Shown here: positions 8,577 through 15,635 of the stretch, piece by piece
How the letters are laid out: each line of letters begins with the position of its first letter
How positions within the stretch are numbered: the first letter of the stretch is position 1
Source: DATLYB01 sp964502525
GTDB taxonomy: Bacteria > Bacteroidota > Bacteroidia > Chitinophagales > CAIOSU01
Direction: 5' to 3'
Assembly: GCA_964502525.1 (NCBI GenBank)
Contig: CAZCXH010000002.1
Location: 37,628 to 101,627, forward strand
DNA: 64,000 nt
Notes under the pieces: model-generated
What the model saw: only the letters and a program-made list of their open reading frames with translations
Databases searched by the model: none
Told to the model about the DNA's origin: nothing
Program-made: the position numbers and the translations under genes

Positions 8577-9853
8577 ACCTCCACCAAATCCATGCTGTTG
8601 ATGACCTCCGTTCCAAACTCAGAACACTTCAGCAGCGTGGCTCCTTCCATGAGGCGATGGAAATCATAGGTAACTTTCTTGTTTGCGAAAGCCGTTTCCA
8701 GTCCTTTGATGATGAGGTCTTTCGCCTCAAGCCAGCCCATGTATTCCAGCATCATCGCGCCTGAGAGTATCACCGAACTGGGGTTCACCTTATCCTGACC
8801 GGCATATTTGGGAGCCGTGCCGTGCGTGGCTTCAAAGATGGCAGCCCCGATTTCGTAGTTGATATTGGCGCCCGGAGCGATGCCTATTCCTCCAACTCCC
8901 GCAGCGAGCGCATCGGAGATATAATCGCCATTCAGGTTGAGCGTTGCCAGCACGGAATATTCCTGCGGTCTTAACTGAATCTGCTGCAGGAACGCATCCG
9001 CGATGGAATCTTTAATGATCACCTTTCCTCCTTCAGTTGCCTGTTTCATCATCTTGTTCGCCTGCTCCGACCCCTTTTCCTGAACTATCTTATCATACTG
9101 TTGCCAGGTGAACACCTTGTCTCCGAATTCTTTTTCCGCCAGTTCATATCCCCATTTTTTGAAACCGCCCTCAGTGTATTTCATGATGTTGCCCTTATGC
9201 ACTAATGTCAGTGAAGGTTTTTTCTGCTCAATGGCATACCTGAGGGCAGCTCTCACCAGCCGCTCAGTGCCTTCCTTTGAAACCGGCTTGATGCCGATGG
9301 ATGATGTTTTCGGGAAACGTATCTGGTTCACCCCCATTTCGTTTTGCAGGAAAGCAATGACCTTGTTCGCTTCCGGTGTGCCCGCATTCCACTCTATACC
9401 CGCGTAAATGTCCTCTGTGTTTTCACGGAACACCACCATGTCAATCCATTCCGGATGCTTCATGGGCGATGGGACGTTCGTGAAATACTGCACCGGGCGC
9501 ACACAGGCATAGAGATCAAGCTTTTGCCGCAAAGCCACATTGAGCGAACGGATGCCGCCCCCAACGGGCGTTGTCAAAGGACCTTTGATTGCGATGAGAT
9601 ACTTGGTGATGGCTTCCAGCGTTTCTTCCGGCAGCCAGTCGCCTTTCAGATTAAAGGCTTTCTCCCCGGCATAAACCTCCATCCATTGAATCTTTCGCTT
9701 GCCGTGATAGGCTTTCTCCACAGCGGCATCCAGCACACGCACCGATGCCGCCCAGATGTCGGGTCCGGTGCCATCGCCCTCTATAAATGGAATAACCGGG
9801 TTGTCAGGAACTTGCAACTTGCCGTTTTTGATGGTTACTTTTTCGCTAGACAT
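8573..9853 (-). CDS. icd: NADP-dependent isocitrate dehydrogenase
   Basis: TCA-cycle enzyme oxidising isocitrate to 2-oxoglutarate with CO2 release, cytoplasmic. The 426-residue length fits the bacterial homodimeric type. Visible family features include the N-terminal IPFIEGDGTGPDIW, the substrate loop region with RSLNVALRQKLDLYACVRPVQY, VFRENTEDIYAGIEW, KGNIMKYTEGGF, and the NADP-site stretch ATHGTAPKYAG. The ATG start is preceded by an AT-rich leader. The stop codon lies inside the iterated-word array at 8521-8576, so the 3' end of the gene has been reached by repeat sequence without altering the family C-terminus noticeably. Confidence 0.95.
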   Translation of the reverse strand: MSSEKVTIKNGKLQVPDNPVIPFIEGDGTGPDIWAASVRVLDAAVEKAYHGKRKIQWMEVYAGEKAFNLKGDWLPEETLEAITKYLIAIKGPLTTPVGGGIRSLNVALRQKLDLYACVRPVQYFTNVPSPMKHPEWIDMVVFRENTEDIYAGIEWNAGTPEANKVIAFLQNEMGVNQIRFPKTSSIGIKPVSKEGTERLVRAALRYAIEQKKPSLTLVHKGNIMKYTEGGFKKWGYELAEKEFGDKVFTWQQYDKIVQEKGSEQANKMMKQATEGGKVIIKDSIADAFLQQIQLRPQEYSVLATLNLNGDYISDALAAGVGGIGIAPGANINYEIGAAIFEATHGTAPKYAGQDKVNPSSVILSGAMMLEYMGWLEAKDLIIKGLETAFANKKVTYDFHRLMEGATLLKCSEFGTEVINSMDLVEV

Positions 9854-9945
9854 GGTTGATGGTTTTATGAATTATATAATTGTATGGCTAAATTACGGAT
9901 TTCGGCAGAATGGAATGGACATGCGAGGTCATGCCCTGCTTTGAT

Positions 9946-9953
9946 TATCTTTA
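9946..9953 (+). promoter_or_regulatory. Putative -7 box for the RelE/ParE-type module
   Basis: TATCTTTA matches TAnnTTTG at 7 of 8 positions and lies 16 nt upstream of the antitoxin ATG. It is the only plausible promoter seen between the divergent icd gene and the module. Confidence 0.35.
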
Positions 9954-9969
9954 CAAAATATAGATTGAG

Positions 9970-10191
9970 ATGAAGCACGTAGTGGAAATTGATGACAAAA
10001 GCGAGGCTGGTAAACGGCTTGTCAGACATTTAAAATCCGTGGCGCAGCGCAATAAGACGGTAAATATCCTTACACGCTCATCCCTCCGGGCAAAAGAAGA
10101 TGATGCACTTGCCCGTATGATAAATGAAGGTTTGAAGAGCGGGATGACTAATAAGAACCGCGTTCTGAAGAAATTCGGCATCAAGCCATGA
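9970..10191 (+). CDS. Small antitoxin-like protein preceding a RelE/ParE toxin
   Basis: A 73-residue basic protein (MKHVVEIDDKSEAGKRLVRH...) whose stop overlaps the start of a RelE/ParE-family gene by 4 nt, the usual antitoxin-toxin arrangement. The N-terminal VEID..SEAGK.L stretch resembles small Bacteroidota antitoxins found in this context. Antitoxins of such modules bind the toxin and normally repress their own operon. No DNA-binding fold is certain from sequence alone. The module sits directly upstream of argB and may be co-transcribed with it. Confidence 0.7.
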   Translation: MKHVVEIDDKSEAGKRLVRHLKSVAQRNKTVNILTRSSLRAKEDDALARMINEGLKSGMTNKNRVLKKFGIKP

Positions 10192-10454
10192 ATGTTGAGT
10201 TTACTCACCGGTTTGAAAAAGAAACCGATGAGATTTTCGAACCGAAACTTAGGGAAAGGATCAAAAGCATAATTCAAGCAGTGCGCAATGCCTCATCTCC
10301 GCGCCAAATACCGCATCTCAAAAAGTTAAAGGGTTATCGAGAATTTTACAGGATCAGAGTAGCAGATTACCGAATCGGCATCAGGATAGAAGGTGACACG
10401 GTAATATTTGCTGCATTTGGTTCAAGGAAAGATATTTACAGGAATTTCCCGTGA
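10188..10454 (+). CDS. Type II toxin, RelE/ParE family
   Basis: 88 residues matching the RelE/ParE fold: an N-terminal helix region (HRFEKETDEIFEPKL), then PHLKKLKGYREFYRIRVADYRIGIRI and the C-terminal strand FAAFGSRKDIYRNF. The motif L-K-G-x-x-x-x-x-R-I-R-x-x-D-Y-R-I is typical of this superfamily. RelE-like members cleave mRNA at the ribosome, ParE-like members poison gyrase; the sequence does not decide which. It overlaps the antitoxin by 4 nt and its TGA overlaps the ATG of argB, so the module and the arginine genes are translationally linked. Confidence 0.85.
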   Translation: MNVEFTHRFEKETDEIFEPKLRERIKSIIQAVRNASSPRQIPHLKKLKGYREFYRIRVADYRIGIRIEGDTVIFAAFGSRKDIYRNFP

Positions 10455-11254
10455 TGCGAATAATAGAAAAACTTTTCATCATCAAAATTGGCGGTAACAT
10501 CCTTGACGATGAACAAAAACTTCATTCATTTTTAAAAAATCTGGTTCAAGTTCAGGGGAAGAAAATTCTGGTGCATGGCGGAGGAAAGCTCGCCACTTCA
10601 TTGAGCGCCAAACTTGGCATTGAAGCAAAAATGCACAACGGCAGGCGTATCACCGACTTGGAAACGGTGCGCGTGGTAACGATGGTGTATGCAGGCTGGA
10701 TTAACAAGAGCATCGTTGCGGAATTAAATTCACTGGGTGCAAATGCCATCGGACTTTCAGGAGCAGACGCGCAGCTTATTCCCGCTGAAAAAAGACCAGT
10801 GCGCGATATTGACTATGGTTTTGCCGGAGATATTTTGCAGGAAAAAGTGAATGCAAAATTCCTGGCTGAACTCGTTGCAACCGGTTCACTTCCCGTTATC
10901 GCGCCCATCACGGCTGACAGCAAAGGTCAACTGCTCAACACCAATGCCGACACGATTGCCTCGGCTTTGGCGGTGGCGCTTGCTGACAAGTATGAAGTGA
11001 ATTTGATTTATTGCTTCGAGAAAAAAGGCGTGCTCCTTGATGTCAATAAAGACGATTCTGTGATAAGCGCGATGGATGAAAAACGGTTTGCTGAATTAAA
11101 ATCGCAAGGTATCATTGACAAGGGTATGCTCCCGAAACTGGATAACGCTTTCGCTGCGCTGGCTCAAGGCGTGGAGCGCGTACTGATTGGTCATGCAGAT
11201 GATATAATTTCATTGACGGAAAACCAACATGAAGGAACGCTCCTCCACAAGTAA
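10454..11254 (+). CDS. argB: Acetylglutamate kinase (or N-acetyl/succinyl-glutamate kinase)
   Basis: Second step of arginine synthesis: phosphorylation of N-acetylglutamate, cytoplasmic. 266 residues of the amino acid kinase family. IIKIGGNILDD near the N-terminus is the phosphate-binding glycine motif, KILVHGGGKLA is the acetylglutamate-binding GGG motif, HNGRRITD and NTNADTIASALAVAL are further family blocks. In Bacteroidota the pathway often uses N-succinyl derivatives, so the substrate could be N-succinylglutamate. Start taken at ATG 10454, overlapping the toxin stop (TGATG); a GTG one codon earlier is possible. The 3' end overlaps the next gene by 26 nt. Confidence 0.9.
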   Translation: MRIIEKLFIIKIGGNILDDEQKLHSFLKNLVQVQGKKILVHGGGKLATSLSAKLGIEAKMHNGRRITDLETVRVVTMVYAGWINKSIVAELNSLGANAIGLSGADAQLIPAEKRPVRDIDYGFAGDILQEKVNAKFLAELVATGSLPVIAPITADSKGQLLNTNADTIASALAVALADKYEVNLIYCFEKKGVLLDVNKDDSVISAMDEKRFAELKSQGIIDKGMLPKLDNAFAALAQGVERVLIGHADDIISLTENQHEGTLLHK

Positions 11255-12362
11255 TTCCGTTCGCACTCCCCTCTCCACCGGAGAGGGGACGGGGGTGAGG
11301 CTTCTTGCAGAAGAAGCAATCCGGTTGCTCAAACAACTAATTGCCATTCCCTCTTTCAGCCGGGAAGAATCAGGCACTGCTGATTTGTTACAAAACTTTT
11401 TAGAGCAAAAAGGAATTCTTGTCAATCGCAAAATGAATAATGTTTGGGTAAAAAATAAATTCTTCGATGAGAAGAAACCCACGCTGCTGCTGAACTCGCA
11501 CCATGATACGGTAAAACCCAATTCTGCTTACACGCTGAATCCGTTTGAGCCGGTGGAGAAAGACGGCAATCTCTATGGGCTTGGCAGTAATGACGCTGGC
11601 GGCTGTCTGGTGTCGCTGCTTGCTGTGTTCCTGCATTTTTATTTGAAGGAAGATCTCACGTTCAATATCATTTTCGCAGCAACAGCGGAGGAAGAAATTT
11701 CGGGAGTGAACGGCATTGAATCCATCTTCAGTGAGTTAGGAAATATTTCACTTGCCATTGTTGGCGAGCCGACTCAAATGAATCTCGCTATTGCCGAAAA
11801 AGGACTGCTTGTGCTGGATTGCATCGCGCACGGGAAACCCGGTCATGCCGCCCGCGATGAAGGGGATAATGCGATTTACAAAGCGCTCCGCGACATTGAA
11901 TGGTTCAGAACTTTTCAATTTCCAAAAACATCAGACTTGCTTGGTCCGGTGAAGATGAATGTAACCGTGATTAAAGCAGGCACACAACACAACGTTGTTC
12001 CCGGCATGTGCGAGTTTGTAGCGGATGTGCGGCTCAACGAAAAATACACGCACGAAGAAATCCTGAGCATCATTCAACAAAATGTGCAGTGTGAAGTGAA
12101 GCCGCGCTCCCTGCGTATTAAGCCTTCCTCAATTCCAAAAGAACATCCCATTGTGAAAGCCGCTGAAAGCCTCGGCATGAAAACTTTCGGCTCACCGACC
12201 ACATCCGATCAGGCATTAATGAATTTTCCCTCCGTAAAAATCGGTCCCGGAGATTCCGCACGCTCGCACAGCGCGGATGAGTTTATTTATGTGGAGGAGA
12301 TAAAAAAAGGGATTGAGGTTTATATACGGTTGATTGGTGCAATTACAGATTCCATCGTTTAA
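11229..12362 (+). CDS. M20-family deacylase, acetylornithine deacetylase-like
   Basis: Predicted zinc hydrolase removing the acyl group from acylornithine (argE role), inferred from its place between argB and argH. Zinc-site motifs are visible: HHDTVKPN, LGSNDAGG, ATAEEEISG and GEPTQMN, with the C-terminal GPGDSARSHSADEFI containing the last histidine. The first ~22 residues (containing TPLSTGEGTGVR) are translated from a GC-rich hairpin repeat and are not expected in the family; the conserved part begins at about LLAEEAIRLLKQLIAIPSF. A GTG at 11295 inside the repeat is an alternative start. The 3' end abuts a McrC remnant. Confidence 0.85.
   Translation: MKERSSTSNSVRTPLSTGEGTGVRLLAEEAIRLLKQLIAIPSFSREESGTADLLQNFLEQKGILVNRKMNNVWVKNKFFDEKKPTLLLNSHHDTVKPNSAYTLNPFEPVEKDGNLYGLGSNDAGGCLVSLLAVFLHFYLKEDLTFNIIFAATAEEEISGVNGIESIFSELGNISLAIVGEPTQMNLAIAEKGLLVLDCIAHGKPGHAARDEGDNAIYKALRDIEWFRTFQFPKTSDLLGPVKMNVTVIKAGTQHNVVPGMCEFVADVRLNEKYTHEEILSIIQQNVQCEVKPRSLRIKPSSIPKEHPIVKAAESLGMKTFGSPTTSDQALMNFPSVKIGPGDSARSHSADEFIYVEEIKKGIEVYIRLIGAITDSIV
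11263..11304. repeat. GC-rich hairpin repeat core inside the 5' end of the deacylase gene
   Basis: Contains the palindrome CCCCTCTCCACCGGAGAGGGG followed by ACGGGGGTGAGG. In reverse orientation it matches the core of the ~98-bp inverted-repeat element seen at 39923-40019 and 57433-57530 (CCTCACCC, then CCCTCTCC..GGAGAGGG), but without the outer arms. It lies at the argB/deacylase junction and is translated as part of the deacylase N-terminus. Confidence 0.7.
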
Positions 12363-12363
12363 G

Positions 12364-12894
12364 AACTATCATCCCGACATCCGAAGCGGAAAAGAGTATG
12401 TTCTCGCACTCATGTTTGATATGAATCAGTTGTGGGAGGAATTTATTTTCAGGTCTTTGAAGAGGTGCGCTGCTGAAACTGAGTTTACAGTTCACGCGAA
12501 AAAACGCCACAAATACTGGTTTCCGGATTCGGGATATGGCAAGCGTCTGGAACCTGATATTCTGATTACGAAAGGCTCGGACAATATCATCCTTGACACA
12601 AAATGGAAAAATGTCGAGGAGAGCGGAGCTGTGGGCGAAGACGACCTCAGGCAATTGTTCGTTTACAATTTGTACTTCGATGCTTCAAAAGCATTTTTGG
12701 TTTACCCGGGAAAAAAAGGAAATATTCAGCTTACGGAAGGACAGTTCAACCGAAACTCCCGCGAGGAAAAAACAATAACTTTTGACCACAGGCATTTAAA
12801 CGGAGGCATCATGAATGTTGACATTTTAACTGACAGCAAGTTGGATAAACGGATTGGCGACAAAATCCTCCAAAGGTTTTATAAAGCTGGATGA
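12364..12894 (+). pseudogene. Truncated McrC, C-terminal nuclease domain only
   Basis: The readable frame matches the C-terminal part of McrC, the nuclease subunit of the McrBC modified-cytosine restriction system. YHPDIRSGKEYVLALMFDMN followed by LWEEFIFRSL is the typical McrC block, and LEPDILI...NIILDTKWK is the PD-(D/E)xK catalytic motif. About 200 N-terminal residues are missing: McrC sequence begins directly after the stop codon of the deacylase, and no McrB gene is present. The open frame formally starts at an ATG inside the deacylase gene (12334). It is best read as a deletion remnant of a restriction locus, though the nuclease core is intact. Confidence 0.7.
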
Positions 12895-12925
12895 AATCAC
12901 GCAGATGTAAATCGTATAATTAATT

Positions 12926-12933
12926 TAGCTTTG
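12926..12933 (+). promoter_or_regulatory. TAnnTTTG box 5 nt before the HicB-like start
   Basis: TAGCTTTG matches the Bacteroidota -7 consensus exactly and ends 5 nt before the ATG at 12939. Transcription would be expected to start at or near the ATG, giving a leaderless message. No clear -33 element is visible. Confidence 0.5.
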
Positions 12934-12938
12934 TTCAC

Positions 12939-13121
12939 ATGAATCACAAGCATATCAAAATTGTAATTGAAAAGCACACGGACGGATACGTTGCTTATCC
13001 GGTTGGATTAAAAGGAGTTGAGGTGGGAGAAGGAAATACTTATAAAGAAGCATGGGCAGATGTGCAATCTGCTATGAAATTCCATATCAAAACCTTTGAC
13101 AAAGGAGTCTTGGATAACTAA
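12939..13121 (+). CDS. HicB-like small protein
   Basis: A 60-residue protein with the HicB-type partial RNase H fold pattern: IKIVIEKHTDGYVAYPVGLKGVEVGEGNTYKEAWADVQSA has the strand-strand-helix layout of HicB antitoxins (usually ...DGGYVAYCPELPGCVTQGDTLEEALENI). No hicA-like partner (a ~60-80 residue protein with a dsRBD-like fold) is adjacent, and the C-terminal DNA-binding domain is missing, so it is probably a solitary or orphan antitoxin. It lies just upstream of the VapC module with a 9-nt gap. Confidence 0.6.
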   Translation: MNHKHIKIVIEKHTDGYVAYPVGLKGVEVGEGNTYKEAWADVQSAMKFHIKTFDKGVLDN

Positions 13122-13130
13122 ATTGTAATT

Positions 13131-13337
13131 ATGGACCTCTCATCAAAAAAACTTGAACTCCTTGACTGGCTCATGCACATCAATGATGTGAAACTGCTGC
13201 GGCAAATTGAAAAATTGAAGCAAAAGCTAACACCATCCGTAAATGAGCAGGCCGTGTTCGGGAGGCTGAAGGGGAAGATAAAAATGTCTCCCGATTTCGA
13301 TACTCCTTTAAGCGAGTTTAAGGAATACATGGAATGA
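13131..13337 (+). CDS. Antitoxin of a VapC-type module
   Basis: A 68-residue protein overlapping the PIN-domain toxin start by 4 nt. The N-terminal half (KKLELLDWLMHINDVKLLRQIEKLKQ) is a helical segment seen in small Bacteroidota antitoxins. The C-terminal tail MSPDFDTPLSEFKEYME resembles the toxin-binding tail of VapB/Phd-type antitoxins (acidic, D-F-D-x-P-L-x-x-F-x-x-Y). Such antitoxins block the PIN active site and usually autoregulate the operon. Confidence 0.75.
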   Translation: MDLSSKKLELLDWLMHINDVKLLRQIEKLKQKLTPSVNEQAVFGRLKGKIKMSPDFDTPLSEFKEYME

Positions 13338-13708
13338 ACCTGCTGCTTGATACCCAGGCATTCCTCTGGTTTGAAAGCGGAGATAAGCGCATAACCGCTA
13401 CGGTAAAGCAGGCAATTACCGAACCCGTCAATGTCAAGTTTATCAGCATGGCCGTGTTTTGGGAGATTGCCATCAAAAATTCCCTCGGCAAACTTGAGTT
13501 GCATATTCCTTTTGATGACCTGCTCATGCTGAATGGCTACACGCATCCTCACATCACCGGAAGCCATTTGAAAGCCGTGCGCGCCTTGCCTTATCATCAC
13601 CGAGACCCTTTTGACCGGCTTCTTATTGCACAAGCGATGCAAGAGAGCTTCGCTATGATAAGCGCTGACAAGCAATTCGATTCGTATGGAATAAAAAGGA
13701 TTTGGTAA
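13334..13708 (+). CDS. PIN-domain toxin, VapC family
   Basis: A 124-residue PIN-domain RNase. The acidic residues expected at the metal site are present: D6 in LLLDTQAFLW, E in AVFWEIAIKNSLGKL, D in HRDPFDRLLIAQA, and D in ISADKQFDSYG. The FWEIAIK..LGKL and HHRDPFDRLL blocks identify the VapC subgroup common in Bacteroidota and Cyanobacteria. VapC toxins cleave tRNA or rRNA. It forms an operon with the overlapping antitoxin and stands directly upstream of argH (18-nt gap). Confidence 0.9.
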   Translation: MNLLLDTQAFLWFESGDKRITATVKQAITEPVNVKFISMAVFWEIAIKNSLGKLELHIPFDDLLMLNGYTHPHITGSHLKAVRALPYHHRDPFDRLLIAQAMQESFAMISADKQFDSYGIKRIW

Positions 13709-13726
13709 CCTGCACAGGTATTTAAA

Positions 13727-15040
13727 ATGAAACTCTGGCAAAAACCCAATTATAAAGAAACCGGCAAATCAAAGGTGGTCGAGCAATTTACCGTAGGTGA
13801 TGACCGCGAGTTGGATTTGGTGCTGGCTGAATTTGATGTCATCGGCTCAAAGGCTCATGCGGAGATGCTGAGCAAGGTTGGTATTCTCACAAAAGAAGAA
13901 AACAAAAAACTTCAGAAAGCGCTGGATGAGATTTTGCAGGAAATCAAAAAGGGAAATTTCAAGATTGGCGACAGCGTTGAGGATGTTCATTCGCAAATAG
14001 AATTTATGCTCACGGAAAGAGTGGGCGAAGCCGGAAAAAAAATTCACACAGGCCGTTCGCGCAATGACCAGGCGCTGCTCGACATCAAGTTATATATCCG
14101 GCATGAGTTGAAAGAAATCAGGAAGTCCGTTGTGCAGCTTTTTGACAAGCTTCTTTCATTGAGCGAAGTGCATAAAAACAAACTTCTTCCCGGCTACACG
14201 CACTTTCAACTTGCGATGCCTTCTTCGTTTGGGTTGTGGTTTGCCGCCTATGCCGAAAGCCTTGTTGACGATATGGAGTTAGTCGTTGCCGCCTACCACC
14301 TTGCCAATAAAAATCCACTTGGCTCAGGAGCAGGCTATGGCTCTGCATTTCCGCTCGACAGAAAACTCACAACCACATTGCTGGGGTTTGAAACCATGAA
14401 CTATAATTCCGTTTACGCGCAGATGACACGCGGAAAGACGGAGAAAGCGATGGCAACCGCAATTGCGGCAATTGCCGCAACGCTTTCGAGATTTGCTTAT
14501 GATGTTACGCTCTACATGAATCAGAACTTCGGGTTCATTTCATTTTCCGATGAACTCACCACCGGCAGCAGCATCATGCCGCATAAGAAAAACCCGGACG
14601 TGTTTGAATTGCTCCGCGCAAAATGCAATCGTCTGCAGGCTGTGCCGAATGAGTTGACGTTGCTCACGAACAATCTCCCTTCCGGCTATCACCGCGACCT
14701 GCAGCTCACGAAAAACATTTTGTTTCCGGCAATCAAAGAAATCAAAGAATGTCTGAGCGTTACTCTTTTTGCGCTGAATGACATTCGCGTGAAAGACAAC
14801 ATTCTCGATGATGCGAAATACAACGAGTTGTTCAGCGTAGAGGAAATCAATAATGAAATCATCAGAGGAACTCCGTTTCGTGATGCGTATAAAATTGTCG
14901 GCAGAAAAATTCAGGAAGGAAAATTCAAGCCGGAGAAAAAGCTGAAACACACGCACGAAGGCAGCATCGGGAATTTATGCACTCGTGAAATCAGGAGGTG
15001 GATGGAAAAAATTACATTGAGAATAGTATACCATCGGTAA
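13727..15040 (+). CDS. argH: Argininosuccinate lyase
   Basis: Last step of arginine synthesis, cleaving argininosuccinate to arginine and fumarate; cytoplasmic homotetramer of the fumarase/aspartase superfamily. 437 residues. Visible blocks: HSQIEFMLTERVGEAGKKIH then TGRSRNDQ, the LPGYTHFQLAMPSSFG region, and the superfamily signature GSSIMPHKKNPD with the catalytic serine near residue 281. The gene is separated from argB and the deacylase by toxin-antitoxin genes and a restriction remnant, so the arginine cluster has been interrupted rather than lost. The other arginine genes are outside the window. Confidence 0.93.
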   Translation: MKLWQKPNYKETGKSKVVEQFTVGDDRELDLVLAEFDVIGSKAHAEMLSKVGILTKEENKKLQKALDEILQEIKKGNFKIGDSVEDVHSQIEFMLTERVGEAGKKIHTGRSRNDQALLDIKLYIRHELKEIRKSVVQLFDKLLSLSEVHKNKLLPGYTHFQLAMPSSFGLWFAAYAESLVDDMELVVAAYHLANKNPLGSGAGYGSAFPLDRKLTTTLLGFETMNYNSVYAQMTRGKTEKAMATAIAAIAATLSRFAYDVTLYMNQNFGFISFSDELTTGSSIMPHKKNPDVFELLRAKCNRLQAVPNELTLLTNNLPSGYHRDLQLTKNILFPAIKEIKECLSVTLFALNDIRVKDNILDDAKYNELFSVEEINNEIIRGTPFRDAYKIVGRKIQEGKFKPEKKLKHTHEGSIGNLCTREIRRWMEKITLRIVYHR

Positions 15041-15196
15041 TCAGGTTTTCGAACTTGCACTGAGTAGTCCCCGATGGTGTATCCCGATCACAGTTCGTTT
15101 TTTACATTTGCTTCGGGATAAACTGATAATTACCTGTTAGCAACCGGGTATATCACGCGAGTTCATGAAATCGAAGCTCCCTGAGAAAGTGCTGCG

Positions 15197-15592
15197 TTAA
15201 TCACCTTTTTCCACAGGATATCCCGCTTTCTCCCAATCGGGATAGCCGCCCTGCATTTCCATTATGCTCCTGAAGCCTGATTTTTTCATTTGTTCAGCGG
15301 CTTTGCTGGCGCGGCCTCCCACGGTGCAATAGACAAGGTATGTTTTGGATGTATCGAGCTTGCCAACTTCACCTGCGAAGTCTTTGCCGTTGTAGTCAAC
15401 ATTCACCGCGCCCGGCAGATGGCCGGCACTGTACTCGCCCGGTGAGCGCACGTCCAAAATGACCACGCCAGGTTCTTCCATCTTTTGCTTGAATTGTTCC
15501 GGGGCGAGTTTGGTTTGGCTGGTGCCGCTCTGGCAGGCAAACAGAAGGGCTGATAATGCAGGCAGCAGCAGGCGAAGAAAGCGCTTGTTCAT
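15197..15592 (-). CDS. Rhodanese-domain lipoprotein
   Basis: A 131-residue single-domain rhodanese with a lipoprotein signal peptide (lipobox LLFAC, C20), so probably membrane-anchored outside the cytoplasm. Rhodanese features: VVILDVRSPGEYSAGHLPGAVN and the active-site loop YLVYCTVGGRAS with Cys89, then GYPDWEKAGYPV. It may transfer sulfane sulfur or bind thiols; the physiological substrate is unknown. On the complement a TATTTTTG box (15604-15611) lies 11 nt upstream of the ATG. It is followed by 156 nt without a gene up to argH. Confidence 0.88.
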   Translation of the reverse strand: MNKRFLRLLLPALSALLFACQSGTSQTKLAPEQFKQKMEEPGVVILDVRSPGEYSAGHLPGAVNVDYNGKDFAGEVGKLDTSKTYLVYCTVGGRASKAAEQMKKSGFRSIMEMQGGYPDWEKAGYPVEKGD

Positions 15593-15603
15593 TGATTTTT
15601 TCT

Positions 15604-15611
15604 CAAAAATA
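15604..15611 (-). promoter_or_regulatory. Putative -7 box for the rhodanese gene
   Basis: On the minus strand TATTTTTG, an exact TAnnTTTG match, ends 11 nt before the ATG at 15592. No clear -33 element was identified. Confidence 0.45.
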
Positions 15612-15635
15612 TGAATGTGCGGGCAAACTTGCCGG

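Noticed and set aside
8198..8764. 188-codon plus-strand frame
   Set aside because: It runs antisense through the end of one gene, an iterated-word array and the 3' end of icd.
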